NCBI GenBank assembly: GCA_001643675.2
Contig: LSRY02000016.1
Location: forward strand, 186,001-250,000
From: Monocercomonoides exilis
Lineage: Eukaryota > Preaxostyla > Oxymonadida > Polymastigidae
Length of the DNA: 64,000 nt
Direction of reading: 5' to 3'
How positions within the stretch are numbered: the stretch's first letter is position 1; each line of letters begins with the position of its first letter. The notes under the pieces are model-generated. The model had not been told where the DNA came from. It saw only the letters and a program-made list of their open reading frames with translations, and did not search any database. A program made the position numbers and the translations under genes. Below, one piece after another: positions 38,501-51,780 of the stretch.

Positions 38501-41500
38501 TTCCACCAGCATTGCTTGACGAATAACAGTTCTGAAATGTAGTATAACCTCCTGAAGATTTCACATCCAAGCTTTTAATAGAAATAGCTAGCAGAAGTGG
38601 TTGCCTGGATTTTCTTGTCACAGACGGTTCCCAAGTTCCTCTGAACGTTGATGAATCAATTGAACAACAAATATCAGAAGAAGATGATCCATTCAGGCAC
38701 ACAAGCGACTTTTGCATTGCATCTCCACCATTGAACTCACAATTAGATATTGCTGTTGTTCTTCCACTCCACAACGCCTCTCCTTCTCCATCACTTGTAA
38801 CAGTACAATCTGTGAAAATTAATTCATTCACAATTGCATCAGAAAGCTGATCGTTCTCTTTCGCTTTTGTTGCTTGAATATTTATTGCTCCTCCATTTCC
38901 ATTTAAACCATTTGCAGAACAATTCATTGCAGAACATTCCTTTATCGTTACCTTCAAGACAGAGGATCCAACATATACAGCACCTCCAGAAGATGCGCTT
39001 AAGCTTTCAAAGTATAATCTGGAGAGAGACAAAGTATTAACTTCATCAACAAACAATGCGCCCCCAAAATTTTGTGAATAATGATTTTTTATTGTTGAAT
39101 TGAGTTCACCATCTTTCGCATATCGAAGAGTTACAGATTGAACACCTTTCACATAAATCAGAGAGCCTGACGTTATTGTAGTATCATTTGAAAGTCCATT
39201 CCCTTCAATTGAAAAATATTCAAATAAAAACGACTCCATGAAAGAATCTGTATCGCTTTTCCTCTCAATACAAATGCAGCATCCCCTTTGTCCAAACACA
39301 TTAGAAAATTCAATATGAGATAACGACATTTTTTTCACATTCTCCATCAATATTCCGCCGGCTTTTGTAGATGAGTAATGGTTCTCCATAATGGTTCCAA
39401 TTGAATTGACCGAACCATTTCCTTCGGTCAATATAAGGCTATCAATTTGAGAAACAACAAGAAGAGATGAATCAGAAGCTTTCGATTCGTTTGAATTCCA
39501 TTTTCCTCTAAATTCACAATCAATAAAAGTTGCGGTCATATCACTTGAGTTTGATCCATCCAGCAGCACGCCACTGGAAAAATGTCCAGAACAACCAGAA
39601 AATTGACATCTTTCAACTTTTATGGATTGAAAGCATGCCATTCCTCCAGCAACACCTTTCTCTCCCTTTGCTTCACAATCTATAAACTGCGAATTTGTAA
39701 GATTGGTTATTGCACTTTCATCATTTTTCAAACTTGAACGTTTTGATATGTAAAGTGCTCCTCCATATGAATTTGCGGAATCAGAAGTAAAGCATGACGT
39801 AATCGAAAGAGATGATAAATTTATATTTTGAACCAAAGACCCTATAAAAATTGCACCACCCATACATGCACTTATTTTTTGGAATGACCAATTTTCTATC
39901 AAAAGATTTCCAACTTGGTCAACATTTATCGCGCCTCCATTGGCAGATGATGCAAAAGATGATGCTTTAGAACGAATATTATTAATTAACGAAGAAAATT
40001 CAAGCTTTTCAATTCCATGCAAATAAAAAAGTGAACCGCAATTTTCAGGTTGCGAATCTTCGTTGTTGTTTATTCCCGTTGCAACACAGCTTTGAATGAC
40101 GCATTTTTTCATTTGAGTTTTGTTGTCTTTCTCTTCATGAAATACGCAACTTCCCTTTGAGCCAAATATTCCAATAAAATTCGATTCGCCTATGAATACA
40201 GATTCAACATTTTTTATATGAATTCCCCCACAAACGCCTGCCGACCAATGAGACGAAAAGAGTGAATGGACTTTTGGAGCAACGCTTGCGTCTGGCTCAA
40301 TAACTAATTTCCCAAAAGATTCAACATTTAACAGTGCTGAAGCTGTTCCTTTCGCTTGAGCTTTATCCCAGCTTCCTATAAATGTGCAACCTTTCAAATG
40401 TGCTGTTGCAGAAGATCCTTCACCTTTAAGCTCAACGCAAGAACCATTTTCCCGTGCAGAACGGACAAATGAGCATTTTTCTAAATTTACGCTTCTAGAA
40501 ATCCATAGGCATTCTCCCTCTGCACCACTTGACTGATCGATGCTGCACAATTTAACAGAGACGTCTGTAAGACTTATGGAAATTGGATCGTTATTCAGAA
40601 TATCAGCATAACTACATATAACTCCTCCTCCTCCATGGTGGGTGTTGGAGGTGCCTGTAGCCTCACAATGTTCAATCGTCAAATCATTAATTGTAATATC
40701 TCTGACATGAGAGCCAATATAAAAACCACCACCACTGAGTGCTTTTAATGAAGATAATGAAATTGAACTGATGGAAAGATTGTTTACTTCGTCGACAAAG
40801 ATTCCTCCTCCTTTTTGCGATGAGGAATGCCTCTGAATCGTATTTGGTATCTTTTCTGACTGGACATCTTTGGATCTAATAATCACGTCCAATGATCCCT
40901 TTATCAAAACCATCGGACCTAATTTAAGCGGTTCTTGCTCTCCTTCAACAGCAACTCCGGTCATTTTGCATCCTTCTATTATTACAGAACGAAGAGGAGA
41001 ATCGCTGGACTGCAAACGATCTATGTAAATGCAAGAGCCTTTTGATCCATAAACTGAAGTAAAGCTTACTCCACTTATCTCCACTTCTTCAACGTTTTGT
41101 GCAAGTATTCCTCCGCTGGGAGCTGAGGACCAGAGGTTCGAAAAAGAAGTCTTTACAGCGTCGTTAAAATTATTTTCAATTAACGTTTGCGATTGAGAAT
41201 TCAAATTTTGTTGCATCTGGTTGTTTGTATAATCCCCAACTTTTAATGATTGAAGATTCTGTGCAAATATGAAAGATGAATTCCAACTCGCCACTTTAGA
41301 GCTTTGCTTTTCTCCTGAAAATGTGCATCCAGAAACAATAACTTTTGTACCATTATTTCCGACTCCATTACAATACAAATTGCTTCCTTGCAAATTGTTG
41401 GATTTTGAAAATGTGCTTTCGGTTATGGTCAAACTTCTTGCGCTCCAAATGTCCTCTCCATTTCCTTGTGTCCCGATAGAGCAATTGGTAAACTTCGTTT

Positions 41501-44190
41501 TTGACACATACGCAGTTGGGGACTCATCTTCATTCTTGCTGGGCTTTGAAAAATATAACCCTCCTCCGTTTCCATCTGATGTTCCGAGTGCTGAGCAACT
41601 TTCGATGATTGCCCCTTCGATTGTTATCCCCTTAACAGATTCGCCAACTAAAACAGCTCCCCCTTTGTATCCACGAAGCAAAGAAAAACTGGCTTGACTG
41701 ATATGGAAATCTTCGCAGTTATCAACATATATTCCTCCGCTCGACTTCGCGGAAGCAAACGATTGGATAGTTGTTGGCGTATCACCAACCGACGAGACTG
41801 TAACTTTCTTTGCATTTGAAACATACACACTTGAGCCGACGTTTTCTGGGACAACGTCTGTTTCTACTTTTTGTCCGCTCATTGTGCAGCCTTCAATAGT
41901 TACAGCTTCGGAAGGTTCGTCTTTATCCGATATTGGCACAACGCAAACGCATCCTCCGAGTTCCGCAAAAACACTGATAAAATTAGCACAGCTGACATTA
42001 ACTTTTTTGCATCCTTCAACAAAAATTCCCCCACCATTTTTTGTTGTCCAAAGATTGGTAAACTCTGATCGTAATTTATCTTTCTGTATGATTGAGACAG
42101 AAGAAGCTGCCTTTACGTGGAGAAGAGAACATTGCAATGGTTCTTTCGATTTGCTTGTCCATGTTCCTTTGAAGGAGCAACCTTCGACAATAACAGGCAA
42201 ATTAGAAGTCGCGGTAGCATCACACGCAACACAGGAACCACCCTTTTTGTCGGATTTCGCAAAAGAGCACTCAGACAAATGCAAAGAACGAGCAGAAAAG
42301 ATGCATTCGCCATTTGCTGATCCCACCGCCGACAGATAGCAAGAGGATATTTGCAAGTTGGAAAGCTCAACTGGTTCGAGATTTTCAAATGACGGAGATG
42401 GAGCTGAAATGGAAATCCCACCCCCGCCTCCACTAATTGCAGAAGACGAAGAACATTCAGAAATAGCCACTGAACTGATTTGTATCTTCTCAACATCTGT
42501 CGAGATGTATATCCCTCCCCCAGATTCGGCGGAAAGCTTTGAGAAAGAGGAGCCAACAATTTTTACTGATGCAACTTTATTTACATAAACTCCTCCCCCT
42601 TTGCAAGAAGAAGTATGGGAACTGAAAACACTTTTGCTCGAAGAATCATTAGAAAATAATGTTGATGATGCACCGGACGGAGGTTTGACGCTAGCAAAAG
42701 ATGTTGATGATTGTGACGATGAATTATGTGAAATAAAATTGAGTGGAATGAAGGGTGATGTGAGTCGCGATGATGATGATGATAACGATGAAGTGTCTTG
42801 ATGTGAATTGTTAGAATCAATGTTGTGAGATGATGAAATAAAAGAGAAAGGTGGTGAATTGACACTTGTATCAGAAATTTGCGGTGGATCAAATTGGTAA
42901 ATTTCAAGTGAAGCTGCATTCTTCACAGAAACAAGAGGTCCAAGCTGAAGTGTTGATTCAGAATCAGTGGAATAATTCAATTTCTCAGTACCAGAGAATG
43001 ACGAGCCTTCAATTTTCACTGTCAATGCTGCATCGTCAATATCAAGAAAAATGCTACTAATCTCAATATCTTCTTTAAGTTGTTGCTTGAGTGTCGGAAG
43101 TGAGGATGGAGTGGGTGATTGAACAATTGAAAAAGTTGATCTTGAAATATAGAGTGAAGGTGAATCATTTGCAACCACTGTTTCAGAATCAAGATAAGAA
43201 CTATTTTGATTTGCATCTGTCATAAGTAACGCTGTAGAAGTTGCAAGGGGTGATACTTCAATTAGCGCTTGCTTCAAGATAATGTGATTTGAATTTTGTG
43301 ACAATACAAGAGGAATTCTTTGTTCCAGAATTTGCTGTGGATGCTCTTGCTTTATTGAAGACTTAATAAATGACAAAGAACAAATGCTTTCAACAACCGC
43401 AAACGAAGCCAACTGCGACGTCAAAATAATATTGGTTTTCAAAGTGAAATGAGACCCTTTCACTGTGGCATTCGAATTGTTTTTTAATCTTAGTAATGCA
43501 CAATTTAAAGCACAAATTTCAGAGCCTGATGGAAGCCCGTCTAATATAATATTAGAATTATCGACTATAACATGGCTATATTGAGTTTCGCTTGCGTTTG
43601 ATAAATTATTAACTTTTGGAAAATCAGGATCAGGAAAAAATGTCATGCTGATAACTGAAGAGTCAGTAAATTGAAATGGAGGAGAAGTTCCTAATGTTGA
43701 AATAAATTTTATATCATTTATTGTAACTTCTGCACATTTTTGAATTTCTATTAAAGTTGAAGAGCATTCTGAAAAGCATAAAGATTTTATATCCAATCTA
43801 AAAAGTTTAAAAAATAAAGCAAAATAATTTTTTTCCTTTAAAAAAATATTTGAATACAAACTTTGTTATCGTATCAAATGACAAAAGAGATTGATTCAAG
43901 GGATTGATCCCATAAAATCCTATTTGATTATTCGAGCCGCTTATGGTCATAGAAGATTTGATTGGCTGTAATTTTTGTTGAATATCTTTTAATTCTTCGA
44001 TTTTTCCAACTATTATAATTTCCGTATCGTTGTCACAATTGTTCCATGCGTAAGAAAGCGTTTTACATTCAATGTTTGCATCGTTCAAACATTCTTGCAC
44101 ATCGGCTTCAGCTTGTGGATTAACAGTTATTTTATGCAAGTTTTCTAAGGCAACATTTTCCACAAGTAGCAGTACAATAAATATGTTCAT
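32592..44190 (-). CDS. Giant modular beta-helix surface protein with signal peptide and C-terminal membrane anchor
   Basis: Exon 1 is 44190-43862 and exon 2 is 43797-32592, joined by a 64-bp intron (GTTTGTAT...TTTTTAG) to give 3,844 residues. The N-terminus MNIFIVLLLVENVA is a short signal peptide candidate. Most of the protein consists of short beta-strand repeats with GGGIYV/GGAIYI turns and xIxxCxF strands, typical of right-handed parallel beta-helix (pectate-lyase or Pmp-like) folds. These are organised in larger modules of about 287 residues. A Ser-rich stretch lies near 42640-42880. Near the C-terminus (about 32690-32770, residues ~3785-3808) a hydrophobic segment (IILIGIIIFIIIFV) is followed by a basic cytoplasmic tail of about 35 residues. 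This predicts a large extracellular rod anchored by one membrane helix, plausibly for adhesion or cell coat. Ligand and function are unknown. It is transcribed divergently from the PUF gene. Confidence 0.88.
34725..42311 (-). repeat. Tandem ~860-bp modules in the beta-helix surface gene
   Basis: A marker motif recurs once per module in the minus-strand protein: GECIFSARS (about 42295), GEDIWSARS (41445), GECLWISRS (40505), GMACFQSIK (39632), GEALWSGRT (38768), SECISCKRS (37905), GGAVYSLRS (37050), GGGMIVNCN (36190), GACIFSQR (35330) and GGGICSHRS (34738). Spacing is about 850-940 bp for the first eight steps and then about 590 bp for the last, truncated module. Each module also repeats, in the same order, a GGxxVDxV strand, a GGAxYIGS strand, a CTFxGxW strand and a VFGxKGCCI strand. 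The modules are diverged at sequence level, so the array is old rather than freshly amplified. Confidence 0.85.
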
Positions 44191-44279
44191 AGCCCAATTG
44201 CAGCCAAATTTAGTAAAATGTTGACAATTAAATTATTATATGTTGGTTATGCACAAAAATACCATTATAAAAGTATAAC
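44191..44279. promoter_or_regulatory. 89-bp shared divergent promoter region
   Basis: The start codons of the surface-protein gene (-) and the PUF gene (+) are only 89 bp apart. Both 5' untranslated regions and both promoters must fit in this AT-rich gap or extend into the neighbouring coding sequence. No TATA-like or initiator motif can be assigned with confidence. Confidence 0.6.
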
Positions 44280-47200
44280 ATGAGCGATCAACCAGACCCT
44301 GATGAAGAAGAGGCAAACGAGCCTAGACAATCATCAAAACTTCAGCAAAATCAGCCTATCTTTTATGCTCTTCCTCCCATGATGGTTTCGCAGCCGAATC
44401 AGGTTTTAATGCATTTTTTGTGAAATGATATTTTTAGCTTTATTATTTCATGCTTCACAAAAAATATTTGTGTTATTTTTATTTACAGCGATATCCTAGT
44501 GCATTTATTTTAGGAGCAGAACAGAAAAAGTATTTTTATTTTATGACTAATTTATTTTTTATTGTGATATATTTTGATATAGTTTGACAAATACGGGATG
44601 GCAAGCCTTTTCTTTGCAAAGTTCTGCCTTCCAACAAGGAGGCCAACATATTGCTCAACTTGGAATTCAGCCTCAAGCACAGCAAGAGCAGCTTAAACAA
44701 GAAGATGATGAAAATGAAGAAGAGGAATATGAAACTGAAACTGAAGAATCACAGTCATATACTGAAAGTGAAGAAGAATCTGACATATACGAAGAAGAAT
44801 CAGATTTTGAAGCAAGAGATGAAAATGATGATGTTGCTCAGAGAAAACGGTCAACAACTTCTCGTTCTTCAGCCAAAGATCAGTCTTCTTCAGTTTCGGT
44901 TTCGACTTCTTCAAGTCATTCTTCATCTTCCTTATTACATTCATATTCACCTTCACCGTCACCATCATTAGGTCAGTCTCTATCATTAGGAGAATTATCA
45001 ACACTTTCTCGATCTAATCAGCAAGAAAACGATTTCAATGAGGACAAAGCAACTCTCCAACGATCCGACGATTCCTCATATCAGCATGGCACAACGTTTT
45101 CATCTCCAAAGTCTCGTATGCTTCAATCTGTTTCTCCAAACCCTTCTACACGATCCTATTCATCATTGCCATCTCTTCTTCCATCGCAGCCCCAAATCAT
45201 CGACCCACTGGCAATGCAAGTTAGCTCGCAATACAACACTTCATCATCATCATCATCTTCTTCTTCTTCTTCACTGTCGGCGTTATCATCTGTTGCACCC
45301 TCCTCTTCCTCCGTGGCAACTTCAAATTCCTTATATCGCACCATTTCATCACCTCACTCTTCGAAATTGCCTATTCCCGAAGACACCACTTCACAACTTG
45401 TCTCTTCACTCACTTCGTCCTCCTTTTTTTCATCATCTTCATCCATATCTTCAACTTCCTCCTCCTCTTCTTCTTCTTCCTCATCCTCATTTCCTTCCTC
45501 TGACAGCATTTCTTCTCCCTCTCCGTCAGTCGTCGCTGCATCCGACTATTCAAACAGCACTCTTCCTGCAGGCCTCACCCAGCCTGTCTTGTACTCCCTC
45601 CCAGGCAGCGCCTTCAGCCAGCCGCTGATCATATTTGCCCCACAAATAGCCTTTCCTCCTGCACAAACACCACACCAGCCAGCTGGAAAGCCTGCAAAGC
45701 GACGTGACAGAAAGAAAAGCCGGTCGCCTCACTCGTTCATGTCTGTCGGCGGGTTTTCGGTTCCTCCATTGACTTCTTCTTCTTCTTCTTCTGCTTCTGC
45801 TTCATCTGTCCTTTCTGACGGAGCGTCGTATTCCTCTTCCTACTTCGTGGCTGGAGCATCAGCAGCGAAAAGGGCAAGAGGAAGTGAGGCAGAGTCATTC
45901 CAGTCAACATCGTCTTCATCTGACCTCTCCACGCTCAACAGCATTTCTCTGCCAGACGAGCAAGACGACTTCAACCGCACAGCAACAATGGCTTCTTCAT
46001 CTGCCTCAACAACGTCTCCTTCCATATCCTCATCCTCCTCTTCTTCTATGTCATCTTCTGGCTCATCATCATCATCATCCTCCTCCTCCTCCTCTTCCTC
46101 TATTTCTTTTGATGCGCCTTCTCATTCCCACCTCGCCTCTTCCAAGTCTGACGGCTCCTCCTCACTCGGTTCTGACACACTCTCTTCCTCTTCCTCTCTT
46201 CTGTCTCTATCTTCTGTCTCTTCTGCTGCATCACAGTCAACACCTGACATCCCTTCACCCCGCCAGACGGACAAGAGAGCCACAGAAAGAGCACACACAC
46301 GCTCTCCTCATTCACCCAAATCTTCTCATTCATCGCACTCCTCTCACTCCAACCACTCCTTCAACTCCTCCAACACATCCAATTCTTCCAATTCTGCCAA
46401 TTCTGCCAACTTTTCGAGCACTTCCAGCTCTTCCTCGAAGCCCCAGCTGCATCGCATCGGCACAAAAAGGAAAGCGCAGACACCAACCTCACGGGGCATC
46501 TCCTCTTTCCCGTCTGTCCCTGCGCTTTCACAGCCACTGATTGTGTCGCCCATCCAGCTCGCTGCCTCAAACATGCCTTCTTCTCAGTCATCGCTCTCTC
46601 AACTGCAACAACAACAACAACAACAACAACAGATGATTCTCTTTCAACCTGGTCTGAATGGATTCCCTCCGATGTTTCTGGCACTGCCTCAGTCGCCACA
46701 GAACCAGGCAGCTCTTTCGTCTCTGCCAGGTTCTCCTTCAAATACTTCATCATCATCATCATCATCAACTTCTTCTTCTTCTGTTTCCTCTTCTTCTTTA
46801 TCTTCTTCTTTTCCATTATCATCCTCCTCCTCCTCCTCCTCTCCATTATCTGCTTCATTGAAAGGTGCCCAGCCAGCCATGATGCTTCCTCAAGCAGCCA
46901 TTCTGATGATGCCAACAATGTCTCCAAATACATTATCATCATCATCTTCCTCTTCCTCTTCCTCCTCTTCTTCCTCTTCAAATGGCACTCCAAAGGAATC
47001 ACAGATGCAATATTATCAGATGGTCCTTCCACAGACACAGATGGCAGCAAGTGTCACTCAGAACATGGCTGCCCCGTCTGCACTGAATGGGAACAAGGCA
47101 GATGATGACAGAGCAGCATATCAAATGCAGATAGCTCAGATGTCTCGTCAGGAGCAATCAGGACAAACAACAACAGATCATATTTCTATCTCTTCATCAT

Positions 47201-50200
47201 CGTCAATGTCTTCTTCTTCAAAGACAGAAGATTCAACAGCCACACCACATTCATCAGCACGACTGTCAGACAATCCTATTCCCAACAGAAATAATCTGCT
47301 TAACTCGCAATCACCTGGCGATTCAGACAACGCATCCTCTCTTCATCCATTCAACCACACCAACATTAACAGTAGTATTCACTATCAACATCCAGAGCAC
47401 TCGTCGTCATATGCTGTTACATCTGCCCCTCTTCCACCTTCTTCCTCTTCTGCTCTTCCTCCATCTCCTTCAACAACATCACAACATTCAGTCGCTTCTG
47501 CTTCATCTGCCAATCAGCCATCTGTCTCTTCTCTCTCAACATCATCTGTTAGTCTTTCTCCTCCTGTCAATTCTTCCTCATCTTCTTCGTCTTCCTCCTC
47601 TTCCTCTTCATCCTCATTATCATCCAATATTTCATCATCATCATCTTCTTCTTCTGACTTCTCCTCCAATGTTCCCCTCAGCACCCCCATTCCTGTGTCT
47701 CACCCAGCCCTCTTTCGTCGCCCCTTCTCTCTTCAGCCAGCTGCTGCTGCCACAAACTCGCCTGTCCCGTCTTCTCCTTCCTCTCTCAATGAATCCACTC
47801 ACCAAGACCCAACACCTTCAAATGGCTCCTTTACCCTCTACGCCACACCTCCTTCCTCTGCCCGCTCTTTCACCTCTCCTCAGCTGCTGTTCACTCCCTC
47901 TGCAACTTCGGCTGCTCCTTTCCCTTCCTCTTCTTCTTTCTCTTCTGCCTTCCCTCCTTCCTCTTCCACCTATTCTTCTTCCTCTGCCTCTTCTTCTTCA
48001 TCTTCCTCCATTATGGCCACCACTCCCACGGGTGTCTCAGGCATCCTGCAATATCCCCCTCTGAATTCGACTCCTCTTCAGTCTGCCTCTCAGCAGTCAA
48101 CTCCTCTCTTCTTCTCTTCCTCCACACCCGGCAGCGTCGACCGCGTAGGCATCCTCTCAATGGAACGCTCTGCTCCATTCCAGCTGGCCTCGCCATACAA
48201 CGTGCCTCTCCCTTTCGCTTCTTCTACATCTTCTTCTTCTTCTATTTCAAATGCATTATCATCAACATCTTCTTCTTCTTCTTCTTCTTCATCTATTCTT
48301 GGTTCCACCTCCACCCCCATCGCCCTCACTCCTCTCAGCGGCCCAGTTACCTCTGTCACACCATCACACACGCCTCGTCCCGGTGCCTCAGCTCTTCTCT
48401 CTTCCTCTCCCTCTCAGTCCCTCTTCTCCTCATATCCCCTCTCGAAGGACTTCCCCTGGGGCATCGCCTCTCCTTCAGGCACTCCCATCTCTCCTTCTGT
48501 CCTCTCTGGCGCACTTTCTTCTGCTGCTCCTCTGACAGGCATTGCATCCATGACATCCACCGACCACTTCTACTCACAGCACACACTCCAAATGCTCTCT
48601 CAATCACAACAGCAATCACAACAGCAATTAATAGGCACACCACACATTATGTCTTCATTCAGTTCTCAACAACAACAACCACAACCACAATCACTGCAAC
48701 AACAGCAGCAGCAGATGTCACAGCCTGTGCAAGAGCTGATAATCCCCACCATTCCCACCCCTGGCTCTTCTGTCCACTCTTCCCTCCTCTCTGGACTGGT
48801 GTATCAGTCTTCTCAGAGAGAAAGCGGAACACCAAAAGGATCCATCCCTTCCTCTCCTTCCTGCAGCTTCCCTTCTTCTTTGGCTGGCACTCAAATCTCT
48901 TCCACTCCGCCTGCTGTTGCCGACTCGCCCTTTGCAGCAGCGTCGAATTCTCTCTCTTCCATTCACTCTGCTTCTGCGCTGCCTCAAATGCGAACAGAAC
49001 TCACAGAAGAGAAATTACCTCAGATACCAACATCACAATTGACGCTGCTGGCCAGCCCTTCTCAGTCATCAGCTGCTCATTCACAGGCATCTTCATTGGC
49101 AGCAGAAGAGTCATTGGCATCTCAGCAGAAGGCAGCCATGTCAAATGCATCTTCATATTCTGTTTCAATTAATTCATCACTTGCTTCTCAGCCTACTCTT
49201 GAGCTTTCTTCTCCTTCTATTTCTTCAACTTCTTCTGCCTCTTCATTGGGCTTTGTTGCCCCCACAATCAGAATGCATCCAGTGCTTTCTACGTCTTCTG
49301 CTCCATTTACACACGATTCTTCTTCTTCCTCTTCCTCTTCTTCCTCCTCCTCTTCTTCACATTCTTCCCAGAAAGGACAGCCAGTTCTCTACAAACCCAA
49401 GCCCTATCCTTCTGATTCTGCGCCTTTGTCTTCTCCATCTGCCCATCCGAACAACGTGGTCACTCCTTCCTTTGTTGTAGCCAATGCCTCTTCTGTCCTG
49501 CCAGACGAGCAGACGCACCACGATCTTTTGTTGGACGCCTTCAAAGCAGGCTCCATCAACCTCAACGGCTTGTCTTCTGTCTCTGGCCACGCCATGGCCT
49601 TCTGCTGCGACCAGATGGGCAGCCGCTTTTTGCAGTCGCAGATTCAGATGTGTCTGAAGAGCCCTACGGCGTCTTCTGTGCGGGCTGATGCAGCTGGAGA
49701 CGATAACAGCAGCAGAACAAGCAGAGGAAGTGCAAATGCAAATGCAAATGGAAGTGGAAGTGGAAGTGCCAGTGTTAACAGTGCCAACACAGCTGAGCTG
49801 GATGCCTTCTTCGGAGAGATTGAGCCACATCTGCAGCAGCTGATCCGCGATCCGTTTGGCAACTATGTTGTGCAGAAGCTGATGGACGTGTGCTCCTTCC
49901 GCCAGCTGCACGCCATCATCGACTTGTTGTGGGGCTCCATCTCTGCCCTCTCCTCTGACGTCTATGCGTGTCGTGTCGTGCAGAAATCACTGGATTTTCT
50001 CAGCCCTGACGAATGCTCCCGCTTTGCTGATGAGCTCTTTCCTGATGTGATTGAGAAGATATTCGACCAGAACGCAAACCATGTTGTGCAGCGGTGCATC
50101 GAGTGTGTCTCACCAAAGAGCCTCGACCCGATCTTCCAAATTATCCTTAGCACAACCTCTGACTCCCTCCCAGACAGTTCATCAGAAGACACGAAGGACA

Positions 50201-51780
50201 ATGAAGGCAATGGAAAAGGAGGGGCAAAGGGAGCAAAAGGAGGGGTGTCTGTGGAGTATCTCTCGTGCCACAGCTACGGCTGCCGGGTTCTGCAGAGCCT
50301 GTTGGACCATGGCAGCGCCGAGCAAGCAGCACAGCTGGTGGAGAGGCTGGTGCCACACGCGCCGCGTTTTGTGCTGAACCAATATGGCAACTATGTCATC
50401 CAGTACATCATCCGCTACTGCGGCGACAAGACAAGGACGCGGGTGGTGTCTCTGCTGAGAGGCACGTTCTTCACACTGAGCAGACACAAATACGCATCGA
50501 ATGTGGTGGAGTCGTGTATCGAGTGCTCTCCACGCCCGCTGAAGGACTGTGTCATCAACGAGCTCTTCGACCAAGGCGGGTCAAAGGAGCAGGCGCTGCT
50601 GGTGCTGATGAAGGACCAGTATGCAAACTATGTTGTGCAGAAGCTGTTTGACTTCATCGACTTGCCTTCCAAGCAGACGCTGCTCCGCCGGCTGAACAAC
50701 CTCCTCGTCAGTATGCGCGCGACACAAGGGCAGAAGGCGCTGCCCAGCCGTGTGGAGAAGATGATGACGACGCTCAATGCACAGCTGGCGGCACAGCTGC
50801 AGGGCGTCCCTCTTCCATCTGCACCTGAAAAGCCTCAGGGGAAGGCAGGCAGGCAGGGACAGGCAGCAGCAGTGGGGCATCATTCAGACGGGAGTGTGAT
50901 TAAGGCAGAGGAGCTGGTGCATCTGTCGTTTGAGGAAGAGCTGCTTCAGAGAGGGATGTTCCAGGCTATCCAACAGAATGCACAGGACTCTCCGGCTCCG
51001 ATGATGAACTTTCTGCCTCAGCCACAATCTGCACTGTCTTCTGCTTCTGCTTCTGCATATATGTCTTCTTATCCATACAATTCACATCCTCCCTTGTCGA
51101 TTCCTGTTTCAATGTCTCATTCTCTCTCTGGAGTGGATTTATCATCATCATCATCTTCTTCTTCTTCTTCCTCTTCCTCTTCCTCTTCCTCTTCCTCTTC
51201 CTCTTCCTCCTCCTCCTCCTCCTCTTCTTCTTCTTCTTCTGCAACTACAGCCTCTCCCCACTTATCCGTCCCTCCATACAATCAGGAGCCATTTTATGAC
51301 TTTCTTCCAAACTTCGCTGCACCCACTGCTCATCCCCGCTCTTTCCATCCAAACACTCCTCTTTCTTCTTCTTCTTCTTCTTCTGTCAATTTCCCGATGC
51401 CTCCTGTACACTTTTCTACATTTCATTCGATGCCTCCTTCATTGGCAGGACTGCCCTCTCTCCAAGCTCCCAACCCGTCTTCCTCTCCTTCCTCACATTC
51501 AGCCACAAACTCCACCTTCTTTCACTCACCCCCTGTAAATATCACACAACAGCCCCAGCAGCCGCTGAATCTGCCCCACCAATCTGCCATGCCTCTGCCT
51601 CCTCCTCAGTTTTCCACTCAATCGCCTTCTCCTCATCCGTACAGTACCTCTCCTTTCCATCCTCCCCCGCCTCATTCATCCGCCCCGTCGTATCCTCCCT
51701 TTCAGCCGAATTCTCTTCTGAGGCAGTCTTCTCAGGCACAGCAGCTGCCACCTTTTATGTCTTATAATCATTTCTCTTGA
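44280..51780 (+). CDS. PUM: Pumilio/PUF-family RNA-binding protein with very long Ser-rich N-terminus, three exons
   Basis: Exons are 44280-44402, 44489-44529 and 44583-51780, giving 2,453 residues. Introns read GTTTTAAT...TTTACAG and GTATTTTT...ATATAG. The first ~1,750 residues are low-complexity: acidic start, then Ser, Pro and Gln tracts. The C-terminal third holds the Pumilio homology domain (about 49570-50705) with eight repeats. Their base-reading residues appear as SRFLQ, NYVVQ, CRVVQ, NHVVQ, CRVLQ, NYVIQ, SNVVE and NYVVQ for repeats 1 to 8. This matches human PUM1/PUM2 position by position, so the expected RNA target is UGUANAUA. PUF proteins bind 3' untranslated regions to repress or destabilise mRNAs in the cytoplasm. 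Insertions occur after the start of repeat 1 (about 49660-49800) and between repeats 4 and 5 (about 50155-50250). A second Ser/Pro/Gln-rich tail with a ~35-residue Ser run follows the domain. Confidence 0.93.
46606..46632 (+). repeat. CAA trinucleotide run encoding poly-Gln in the PUF protein
   Basis: Eight CAA triplets and one CAG encode a pure Gln run. The near-pure codon use indicates recent slippage. Shorter CAA/CAG runs recur at about 48600-48630 and 48670-48720. Confidence 0.9.
51138..51240 (+). repeat. Ser-encoding microsatellite in PUF C-terminal tail
   Basis: About 33 consecutive Ser codons are made of TCA, TCT and TCC triplets. They include a TTCCTC hexamer repeat (about 51168-51210). 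The tract follows the PUF domain and lies in a disordered tail. Length is likely to vary between alleles. Confidence 0.9.

Noticed and set aside
42581-42919. His-rich minus-strand frame inside the surface-protein gene
   Set aside because: It is a shifted-frame shadow of the Ser-rich part of the real gene.
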